Made by a program: the position numbers and the translations under genes
Part shown: positions 55,601 through 64,000 of the stretch, in pieces
Layout: each line of letters opens with the position of its first letter
Position numbering within the stretch: position 1 is the stretch's first letter
From: Bradysia coprophila
Lineage: Eukaryota > Arthropoda > Insecta > Diptera > Sciaridae
Assembly: GCF_014529535.1 (NCBI RefSeq)
Contig: NW_023503555.1
Coordinates: 2,976,001 to 3,040,000, forward strand
Direction of reading: 5' to 3'
DNA: 64,000 nt
The notes under the pieces: generated by a model
The model's input: the letters and a program-made list of their open reading frames with translations, nothing else
Databases searched by the model: none
What the model was told of the DNA's origin: nothing

Positions 55601-56038
55601 GTTAAAGCAAAATGTGCAGAATGCAGATTGTAAACGGGATGGAGACATTTTTTACTTATGTGAGTTTTGCTTCTTCATCAGGAGTTTAAGTTCCGAAATA
55701 ACTTGAATATCCATTTAATGCAGGGACTCTTTTTGGGATTTACAAAATTCCTTTTCCACGTTCTTTCAAATTTTCCTGATTTTTTTTGTGTGGAAAAATC
55801 AAGAAATATGCTAAAATATTCCCAAAAAAGTCCCTGTCTAATGTAGCAACCGATTGTGTATATGGATACTTAGCAGTTGTCATTAAATACGAAGAAGAAG
55901 AGAAAAGTTATTTTGTTTACATCTGTTCCATTTGTTTGCGTTTTGCATTTGGAACTCTAATGTTCCTTATTATCAGCCGGGACATAGGCGGGTAATTTAT
56001 AAGTTCGATTCTACTACTTCCAAATGTAACAATAGAAA

Positions 56039-56927
56039 ATGCAACGAAAAGCTGAGGGAATACTGAAGCAGGACTCAGTCAATGAATCCTTGGCTGTGAA
56101 CCACAACGATAACCGAAAGAAATATACTTGCGATTCCTGTGACTTAACAGTCTTTTCGCGATCAGGCATCCGCAGACACTTTCGGCACAAGCATTTGGGT
56201 TTAAAGACACCATCTGGTGCACAGGATAAAACCGAAGTTTGCACCATTTGCGCTGCGTATGTGACAAAAAGGAACTTCAAAGACCATGTCAATTCTCACT
56301 CTACAGCCAGGAATTTTTCATGTGATTTATGTGGCAAAGCTGTAAAATCTATCTTCACGTTACGCAAACACATCAAAAGAGTTCATATGATAGTCAAGTC
56401 ATCGACACAACCAGCAAATATGTAGAGTTAACATTATGCTTTGATCATCAATTTGAACTATATTTGAACTTTGAATCCGTTCTTGCAGGAAAACTAATTG
56501 TGAAATTTGTGACAAACAATTTTCCAGTCCAGCAACACTTCAACGGCACAAACTGAGATATCACAGCGACAGCGGAAACATTGCATGTGAAGTGTGTGAC
56601 ATGATATCGCCAATTGATGACCATAATCGCCACATGAAAATCCATTTAGATAATAAATTTCAATGTGATTTCTGTGACGTTCGATTTGCCAGCAATGAGA
56701 GTTTAAAGGTCCATCTCATCAGACATAGGTCGGAGTGGTCATATGAATGTGGATTGTGTTTGAAAGTATTTAAACATTCATCGTCTGTATCAAGTCATCG
56801 GAAATCGCACAAGATCAGCGGATACTATCATTGTGGTTGTTGTGACAATCGTTTCAAAGATTATGGTCAATTAAAAGTGCATTTTACTAATTTAAGTCAC
56901 AGCTTTCATTCTAAAAAAAGAGACTAA
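56039..56927 (+). CDS. C2H2 zinc-finger protein, copy 1 (two exons)
   Basis: Exons 56039-56421 and 56489-56927, split by a 67 bp GT-AG intron (GTAGAG..TTGCAG), give 273 aa. Eight C2H2 fingers follow a short N-terminus: YTCDSCDL.., VCTICAAY.., FSCDLCGK.., CEICDKQF.., CEVCDM.., FQCDFCDV.., YECGLCLK.., YHCGCCDN. The splice falls in the linker between fingers 3 and 4, exactly where copy 2 is uninterrupted. Without splicing the frame stops at 56425. No ZAD, KRAB or BTB domain is visible. Presumably a nuclear DNA-binding factor; target unknown. Tandem with copy 2, about 1 kb upstream. Confidence 0.8.
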
Positions 56928-57892
56928 TTAAACTGTTGATGAGCAAATACCTGGCTACTTTTAATGAGTGGTATAGAAGAACATGTCTAATGGGTATAAA
57001 AATTTGCGGTAAAGCACTAAAGACGGACACCTAAATCTGGTTACACAAAGTAACGTGAAAGAGACATAATCGAAAAATACAAATTTTTCATTTGTTCATC
57101 TGTCAAATTCGTAGAACCCGAAGGAGTCCTAAAATCTTTCGTTTGATGTTCTGTCAAGTTTGAAAGAAAAATGACAAAAGTAAAATAGGAATTAGGTCTC
57201 TTTCACGTTGCACCGCGAAGGTGACCTAAAATTTTTCTTTTCTCAAGGGTTTGCTACATGCCAGCAATACAACCATCAATTAATTAAAATTTTTCTTTTG
57301 TTCTCCTGATAAAAGAAAAATTGGACTTGGGTTTTCTTCGCGTCGTTAACTTTAAATACATTCACCGACGCGAAGGAGACCTAAAATTTCTATATTGTTT
57401 TCTATCAAGTTTGACAGTATAACAAGCGAAAAATTGGAATTTGGTCTCTTTCCTTGCTTCGTTTAGCTTCAGTACTCTAGGTACTAACAGCGACGCGAAG
57501 AAGACCTAAAATTTTTCCTTTATTCTTCTATTAAAGGTAGCAAAATAAGAATTGGAATTAGGCCTATTTCGCGTTGCTATTTATAAGAAGTATGATTTTC
57601 AAAGACCAGACAGCTTTTGCGAAAGGGGAAATCATTTTCAATTCTTATATGACCACATAAGATACCGGCAACATTGTCACTAAACAAGAAGAAGAACGAA
57701 ACTTTTGTTTACGCCGGATAAATTTTGTTTTGAAACAATAATCTTTGTGCAAACAGTTTAACAATTAACTGACGAGTTTTCTGGTTATTGATTAAACTGT
57801 CGCCTCACTGGGTATCTAGTCAAAGACAGAACGATGTAAATTTTAAAGTTCGGTTTTCGAAATGAGAAAGAGAGTGTGGTGAACGAATAAGA
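56928..57892. other. Spacer between zinc-finger genes, degenerate 120 bp repeats
   Basis: 57040-57590 contains about four diverged units with CGCGAAGGAGACCTAAAATTT and GAATTnGGTCTCTTTC motifs, roughly 120 bp apart. No gene seen. The promoter of copy 2 should lie in the last 250 bp. Confidence 0.6.
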
Positions 57893-58720
57893 ATGCAAGC
57901 CATTCATGAGTCAGTCCGTGATCAATCCCTGGCCGTCGGCCACAACAAAGATAACCGAAAACAATATATTTGTGATTCCTGTGGATTGACTTTGTTTTCA
58001 CGATCGGGCATCCACAGCCACATCCTGCACAAGCATTTAGGCCTACAGACATCTGCTGGTGCCCAGACCAAAACTGAAGTATGTACTGTTTGCGGAGTGT
58101 ATGTAACGAAGAGGAATTTCAAGGATCATGTCAATTCCCACTCTGCAGCTAGGGACTATAAATGTGAATTTTGTGGATCAGCCGTAAAGTCTGTCTACAC
58201 GTTAAGGAAACACATCAAAAGGGTTCACATGAAAAGCAAGTCATCGACACTACCAACAACTATCCAAAAAATTGAGTGTGAAATTTGTGACAAACAATTT
58301 TCCAGTTCTGAAGGACTGCGACGGCATGAACTGAGATACCACAGCGACAACGAAAACATTAGGTGCCAGGTCTGTGGCAAAAAATCGCTCACAATTGCTG
58401 AACACAACTATCATATGCAAATCCATTCGTTGGAGCGGAAATATCAATGTGAATCTTGTGAGCTTCGATTTGCCAGGTACGAGGGTCTGAAAAATCATCG
58501 CATCAAACATAAGTCGGACTGGTCGTACAAATGTGGATTGTGTTTGAAAGTATTTAAACATTCGTCGTCTGTATCGGGTCATCGAAAATCGCACAAAGTG
58601 AACGGTTATTATCATTGTGGATGTTGTGACGATCGTTTCAAAGATTATGCTCAACTGAAAAATCATTTTGTTAATTCGGGTCACAGTTTCTATGCTAAAG
58701 TTAAGCGGCAAACTGAATAA
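57893..58720 (+). CDS. C2H2 zinc-finger protein, copy 2 (intronless)
   Basis: 275 aa in one exon. Eight C2H2 fingers begin YICDSCGLTLF, VCTVCGVYV, YKCEFCGSA, CEICDKQFSS, CQVCGKKSL, YQCESCELR, YKCGLCLKV and YHCGCCDDRF. Strong similarity to copy 1 over the whole length shows a tandem gene duplication. This copy lacks the small intron of copy 1. A short basic tail (KVKRQTE) follows finger 8. AATAAA overlaps the stop region. Likely sequence-specific DNA-binding protein; no effector domain visible. Confidence 0.85.
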   Translation: MQAIHESVRDQSLAVGHNKDNRKQYICDSCGLTLFSRSGIHSHILHKHLGLQTSAGAQTKTEVCTVCGVYVTKRNFKDHVNSHSAARDYKCEFCGSAVKSVYTLRKHIKRVHMKSKSSTLPTTIQKIECEICDKQFSSSEGLRRHELRYHSDNENIRCQVCGKKSLTIAEHNYHMQIHSLERKYQCESCELRFARYEGLKNHRIKHKSDWSYKCGLCLKVFKHSSSVSGHRKSHKVNGYYHCGCCDDRFKDYAQLKNHFVNSGHSFYAKVKRQTE

Positions 58721-60578
58721 ATTATTTATTAAGCAAATGACTGGACTTTGAATGGGCGTGATATCGTGGAAAGTAGTGAGACACAATTTGTGTACTGTTG
58801 AAATGTCCTGAGGGAGTCCATATACGCCATATACGCGTTTTGTAGTGCTTCCGACCCGATAAAAGTGAACTGGGAAACCCGACCCTAATCAGGCCAAGTC
58901 GGATCGGGATTTTTTTCCGAGTTCGGGTAACCCGCTCATAGTTGCCTTGTTAGCGAAATTGACATTAATGCTATTGAAGTAATAGATTTTCTATCAAGGC
59001 TCAGTGATACATAATAAAAAAAGGGACTGATGGATTATCTTATAACACGTTTCTGGCTGCCTTTCATACAGCCCATTCATTCGATGCAAAATATAGGAAG
59101 ATTTGAAAGAGACTTTGTATGAGCATTAAGTATGGTTTCCACTCAATAAAAAGTACTCCATGAGAGAGTGAGCTGTCAAGTAAACAAAGCGAAAATTGGT
59201 AAAATTCAAATTGTCTCTCACACGGAGTACTTTTTTGGTAAGTGTAGTCAAGCCTTAAGCTACTCAATTTCTGATTTAAACCTGGAAGACTTTATTGTTG
59301 AGTAACTGCAAACAACCATTTTTTGGTACAGTTTTTCAGATAAAAGTGTCATTTTCAAAAATGAGTGGTTTTTGAATATAACTTCGACGGTATGTGTTTG
59401 AGAACATTAAATCCCACGAAATATGAAAGGTATCAATAAGTAATAAAAAAAAGCAAATTATAAAAATGTCTTACATCCAGAGATATGACCCGCGTTTACC
59501 CACAAGTTCCACTAAGAAACAAACTTCAAATTTACGTCTTCCATATAAGGATTTAACTTATTAGACAATTAGAAATTGATTTACCTTTATTTATTATCAT
59601 TATTGTAATCATCATCATCAGATTTCTAGTGTATAGCCACCACCATGGGATTGTGGGCACCATCAGAAAGTTTTTTAAGATTTGTTGAAAAAATTGAAAA
59701 ACCCCTCCCAATTTTTTGATATGTTAAATGGGATGTGCTAGTCTTCATTTTAAGCCAATAAAATGAAAAATCGGTTGGGGTGCTCATTGACAAAACCAGA
59801 AAATTGGACTTTGATGCCTCACCCTGACTCACAGCTACACACTTTCGACCCGACGATACTTTTACTAGAATGTCTGTCAATTCTCTACGAACTAACATTA
59901 GATCAAAACCGGGTCGTTCCATTTCGGGGTAAAATTTTCTGAAAAAGTCATGGTTTTGAAATATTCAAATTTTCTTAGAGTTGCCCCGAGCCGGAGAGGT
60001 CGTTTAAAAAAAAACTTCTTCTACGAAATGATCACCTTGAAATTCCCTATCGATAGCACCATAAACGTCCGAAAACAAAAATGGTGTGTCCGATTAAAAA
60101 AAAAATCGCCTTTGAGTACACCTCAATACGAATTCATCAGGCTGAAGTAATCCCAACACCAAAATTTGGACTCGAACCAATTTATGCTGAATTCATTTAA
60201 AATGAACCGTAAATATTCTTCATGTGATTGAATATCCATGTATATTGGTCAGGTGTGATAAAAAATAAAATAAAAATTATTTTACGCGCACAGCAAAATA
60301 TGTAGAACATGACACTTTCACTTTCCTCATATAATTTGGTTTTTAAAAATAAAAGTGTGAAAAGAAATTGTAACTATTCGCTTCGCTCCGCTCCGAATGA
60401 TGAAAATAATGAAAATTCAACTTTCAAATAAACCTCCGATAATTTCATTTAGTGTCATCTGTCATTTCCCAATCAAAATCAATGCTATCGACCTTCGAAG
60501 TATAATACTTCAATTACCGCACAAAGAAAGCATTAGTGATAAGGAAACTGTGTCCAACGATTTTAAAATTTTGTTAAA
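58721..60578. other. Intergenic, no gene recognised
   Basis: Contains a small MITE (59126-59258) and a GACCCGA/CGGGTAACCCG-rich patch near 58850-58940. The last 180 bp (about 60400-60578) resembles the region just upstream of BicD exon 1 (63440-63752). Confidence 0.55.
59126..59258. mobile_element. MITE with TTAAG ends and AAAGTACTCC stems
   Basis: Left TTAAGTATGGTTTCCACTCA and right TGTAGTCAAGCCTTAA are diverged complements. The inner AAAAAGTACTCCATGAGAGA/TCTCACACGGAGTACTTTTTT pairing is stronger. About 133 bp. Confidence 0.7.
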
Positions 60579-62049
60579 ATGGCATCAGTTCGATATGCAG
60601 AAAAGCAGAATGCACTAGAAGAAGATTCAGAATCATTACAGGTAGGTGTGCCGTGCCTATCTCACCCCGTTCTTGTTTGATGTCGCAACATTTTATGAGA
60701 TCTATGCGTCTTTAAACTTATAATTGAGACAATTGTTAATGAGGAACTAAGCATATGCATATCATTCATGTTAGAACTTTCGATAAAACTTTGTTTTGCT
60801 TTCATGTCCTTTCCAGCTGAACAAATTGAAAAGGCAGCTCGAAATATTGGAGTCAGAAAAGTTTCATCTGACTGTTAACTTACGTGATGTTCAGCAGAGT
60901 CTCGACAAAAGTCAAAACGAATTGCAAAATTTCATGACCGGATTCAATTTGCTTGCGGCTCATATCGATTCACTGCAACAATTGAAGCGAGAAGTGGAAT
61001 CACAGGATACAATCGAAGCAGATGCTATCAAAGACTCGAACTGGTTCCAAATGAGCGCAAAGGAAATCGATGGCCTAAAGACCGATTTAATTGAACTGCA
61101 AAAGCAATTGAACTGCTCGGATGCCATGCAAACACTTCGTGATGAAACAACTAGTTTGAAAAGTGAACTTCTGATGAACGAGCAGAAATCATTGGATTTT
61201 CACAGAGATGTGCAAATGTTGACTGTGATCTCCCAGAATGCCGGTCATCAGAGTTTAAGTTCGGCCCGAAACACGCTGATCGCATTAAGTGATGATCTAG
61301 CTCATTTGTATCACCTAGTCTGCACAGCGAATGGAGAGACGCCTAGTCGAGTGTTGCTGGATCGCAGAAGCGACGAATTTAGTTTGGACAATGATTCGCT
61401 GTCAGCCATTCAATCTCAATTCAAATCAGACATCCTACTGCAACGTGTCCACATACTAGAAGACTTGCAAGGCCTAGCTGATTCAGTTGAAATAAAGAAA
61501 TGCGTGGTTATCGTCATGGATAAGTTAAAACACTTAAAGACTGCAATTGAGCACACCATAGAACTGAACAAAAGCGGAACGCTACATCACCGCGGTAACA
61601 CTGAAGATCCTAACGAAGAAATTGCCGAACTTCAGGAACAAAATGCTAAATTAAAGAGTTTGTTGTCGACGAAACGAGAACAAATCAATGCCTTTCGCAT
61701 GTTACTCAAGTCAAACATAAATAACGCTGAAGCGGCTCTAACCAATTTGAAGTCAAAATACGAGAACGAAAAGTTGGTTGTCAATGAAACCATATCGAAA
61801 ATGAGGTACGAATTGCGTGTACTCAAAGAGGATGCCGCCACATTTTCAAGTGTACGGGCTGTGTTCGCTGCGAGATGTGAGGAATATGTCACACAAGTGG
61901 ATAATTTGACCAGACTCAATGAGGCCGCCGAAGAAGAGAAGGAAAAACTCAACCAGTTGTTGCGATTGGTTGTACAACAGAAATTGATGCTGAATCAGCG
62001 CATCGAAGAGTTTGAATTGGAACAGAAGTACAAAATTCAGAGAAAGTGA
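60579..62049 (+). CDS. Shortened Bicaudal-D paralogue (C-terminal cargo-binding half)
   Basis: Exons 60579-60641 and 60817-62049 (GT-AG intron of 175 bp) give 431 aa, against about 780 for BicD. After a 21-residue N-terminus the protein follows the C-terminal half of BicD. Landmarks are ESEKFHLTVNLRDVQQSLDK, NELQNFM, LSAKEIDGLKTD-like MSAKEIDGLKTD, LYHLVCTANGETPSRVLLD, AIQSQFKSDILLQ, EDLQGLADSVEIKK, LTNLKSKYENEK, ARCEEYVTQVDNL and LNQLLRLVVQQKL. It is therefore the CC2/CC3 coiled coils that bind Egl, Rab6 and other cargo. The dynein/dynactin-recruiting N-terminal coiled coil is missing. The upstream DNA and the ATGGCATCA start match those of BicD exon 1 at 63753, so the copy kept the promoter side and lost the middle. 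The frame is open, suggesting a retained function, possibly inhibitory (inference). Confidence 0.85.
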
Positions 62050-63752
62050 AATTTTTGTAATTATATTGGTCTATGTTTAGACAGAACAGATGCACGGTTT
62101 TATATTTTCGGAGCTCGCCATCAAAAATCCACATTTCCCCTAAGTAATCAACATAAGAGTCTTTCGAGATAGTGAGTTTCAATTGACCTCAAATTATCAT
62201 TCAGAAAAGTTTCTTTGTTTTTGTCGAATTTTCCTAAAATTTTTCCAATTTTCATAAATTTTTTCAAGATCAAAAAAATTCATGAAAATAATTGAAATTT
62301 TCTGGATTTTCTCGAATTTCCACAATTTTTTCGGTTTTCTTTTAAATTTTTTTAGATTTTTGAAAATTCAGAAAATCAAAAAAAATGAGAATTTGAGCTT
62401 TATTATCTGGATTATCTTGAGTTTTCTTGATTTTCTGGATTTTTTTCGATTTTCTGCAAAAAAAACATTGCTCAACGGTAGGCAGGAATAAAAGAATCGA
62501 CTCTCTTTACGTTTCTCCTGTATGGTCTTGGTCCGAAAAACTTATATCAAGAATCGATTCAGCTGTCTCGCCACCTGGTCCACTAGTACAAAAACAGTAT
62601 ATGGTTACTAGCAACGCACTGTCAGACAGTGCGTTGTTACTAGTCAAGGTGCGTGTGTCATAAAAAATGGTTCTGCTCTCCGAAAATGTGTGGAAAAAGT
62701 CGATTTCCGAAAGTAAGAAAATTATTTCATAATTCTTCGTTTCCAATCGAATGGGCTAAATGAAAATGTCAAACAACGCAAACCGAGCAGATTGACACAA
62801 GCACCCGGACTATACTGGTTACACAAGTTTGATAGTCTCATAAGCACGTACAGCAATGGTAAAACAGTTTAAAAACATGCATATTCCAAGGTTCTGAAAG
62901 AACAGGTTAAAACACCCACGAAGGCGGCCGCTAGATGGTGACTCACACATTTTGACAAATAGATACATTTTGTTGAACACACTCAGTACAGATTGTTTAA
63001 AATGTCAACTTGAAGAAAAAAAAAAGTTTTTATCAAGTTGACATTTCAAACAATCTGTAATGAGTCTGTTCAATAAAAAGCCACTATTTGTCAAAATTTG
63101 TGTGTCACCGCCTTCGTGATCAACTCAGAAGTGTCTTAACTGTTCTTTCAGAACTTTTGCATATTCAGCGTGTGATTGTATGAGTGGACTAGCTACGTAA
63201 AACAGCCGAAACAAGCATATACACAAATTTGGTTCACATTCAATCTACAGTGAACCCTCAACCAATTAGTGACGAAATTTGCTTCACCTGTTTCTCAGCT
63301 GGTCCACCCATACAATCTCACTATACCTTACACGTGTTTATACTAGTTTAATAGTCATACGTAATCACAGTCATAATAAAACCGTATAAGACTAGATGAA
63401 AATTGCGTCACAAATTTGGTTAGAGTTAGCTGTAATGGCTGTAATTGAACTTTCAAGTGAAACCGCCGATTATTTCTTTTTAGTGCCATCTATCATTTGC
63501 GCACTCAGTTATCGGTCTTCGAAGACCTCGAAAACCTCGAAAACGTAGATTTCCATCAAAAATTCCAACACATACCCGACACAACACAGAACACTTTCGA
63601 ACTTCCATGATGTCATTTGGTTCGCACGGATGGTAGAGAAAAGCAATAGTTTAGTTATCGCTTAAAGTTAATCACATTAATCAATAAAACGTCCATAACA
63701 TTAGTGCAAATGTGAAAAGGAAACTCTGTGCAACGAATTTACGTGTAAAACA
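62050..63752. other. Intergenic between BicD-like copy and BicD
   Basis: 62200-62470 is low-complexity TTTTTCTGGATTTTCTC-type sequence. A perfect-arm palindrome sits at 62606-62643 (CTAGCAACGCACTGTC / GACAGTGCGTTG). A MITE is at 62886-63157. 63440-63752 is the BicD 5' region, similar to 60400-60578. Confidence 0.6.
62886..63157. mobile_element. MITE, CCAAGGTTCTGAAAG-end family, copy 2
   Basis: Ends CCAAGGTTCTGAAAGAACAG and CTGTTCTTTCAGAACTTT. The target duplication TGCATATT is at 62878-62885 and 63158-63165. The halves are complementary almost to the centre (AATGTCAACTTGA / TCAAGTTGACATT). The copy at 10798-11023 shares ends and the CCACGAAGGCGG motif but has a different middle. Confidence 0.9.
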
Positions 63753-63947
63753 ATGGCATCAATAGAAGAATTACGATCGGAAATTGAACGGTTGTCTCGC
63801 GAATTGGATCAAGCAAGTAGCGAAAAAATTCAATCAGCTCAGTACGGACTTAGTTTGTTGGAAGAAAAAAGCCAGTTGCAAGAGAAGTGCGAAGAGTTGG
63901 AATTGCTCTACGAAAATGCAAGACATGAATTGGATATTACACAGGAG
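63753..63947 (+). CDS. BicD: Bicaudal-D, first coding exon (gene runs off the window)
   Basis: 65 codons ending at a GTACGG donor. The protein segment (IERLSRELDQASSEKIQSAQ, YGLSLLEEKSQLQEKCEELE, LYENARHELDITQE) matches the start of Drosophila BicD, the dynein adaptor that carries mRNA, Rab6 vesicles and nuclei. This is the beginning of the N-terminal coiled coil that binds dynein/dynactin. ATG context is AACAATGG. The rest of the gene lies beyond 64000. Confidence 0.9.
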
Positions 63948-64000
63948 GTACGGTTGATATTTCCAAATTTCTAGTTGAATGGAAAGACAAGAAGAAAAAA

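Larger units (their letters stand above)
51135..56038. other. Intergenic MITE archipelago
   Basis: Apart from the oxidase 5' end (possible unrecognised first exon) this stretch holds MITEs at 51552-51703, 53223-53444, 53798-53958, 54113-54339 and 54438-54555, and the decayed secreted-peptide paralogue (55118-55600). A GTTGTTGTTGTT microsatellite is at 54790. At 51838-51895 short inverted copies of TTAAGGCCAGGTTATG form a hairpin. No other gene is supported. Confidence 0.6.

Overview
The window is nuclear DNA of an animal and looks like an insect, most likely a fly. The reasons are a Bicaudal-D gene start, an HMG-D/Z-type HMG-box gene, an aldehyde oxidase split by many 50-90 bp introns, AT-rich intergenic DNA and a dense load of small inverted-repeat elements (MITEs). 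A lower (nematoceran) fly is my inference; nothing in the sequence fixes the species.

Layout. (1) 1781-5805 and 43640-48325 are the two arms of an inverted segmental duplication, about 38 kb apart. The right arm lies inside a complete aldehyde oxidase gene (minus strand, 14 exons recognised, 51134-43836). A large intron of that gene carries RSPH9 (radial spoke head protein 9) on the opposite strand. The left arm carries an intact second RSPH9 and only the 3' half of the oxidase, which is a pseudogene. (2) 9.8-13.1 kb holds a TATA-driven secreted YG-rich peptide precursor and a single HMG-box gene. (3) 16.0-32.5 kb holds three minus-strand, intronless-ORF paralogues of about 900 aa. I read them as RVT proteins, the cellular reverse-transcriptase-related gene family. 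Copies 2 and 3 sit in a roughly 4.5 kb tandem duplication, and copy 1 is an older relative. The coding regions are almost identical except for a strongly diverged linker between RT motifs 2 and A. (4) 35-41.7 kb is repeat-rich: a higher-order satellite, TAGTCAACTATC-type tandem repeats and one apparently intact non-LTR retrotransposon with a restriction-like endonuclease (1152-aa ORF). (5) 52-55.6 kb is an archipelago of MITEs plus a decayed paralogue of the secreted peptide gene. (6) 56.0-58.7 kb holds two tandem eight-finger C2H2 genes that differ by one small intron. (7) 60.6-62.0 kb is a shortened BicD paralogue carrying the C-terminal cargo-binding half. The first exon of full BicD starts at 63753 and runs out of the window.

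The genes do not form an operon-like pathway. Their common theme is local duplication followed by different fates: homogenised coding with a free linker (RVT), intact plus broken (oxidase), intact plus intact (RSPH9, zinc fingers), truncated (BicD) and decayed (secreted peptide). Several duplicated segments differ by clean transposon insertions, so the partner copy shows the empty site and fixes element ends, target-site duplications and order of events.
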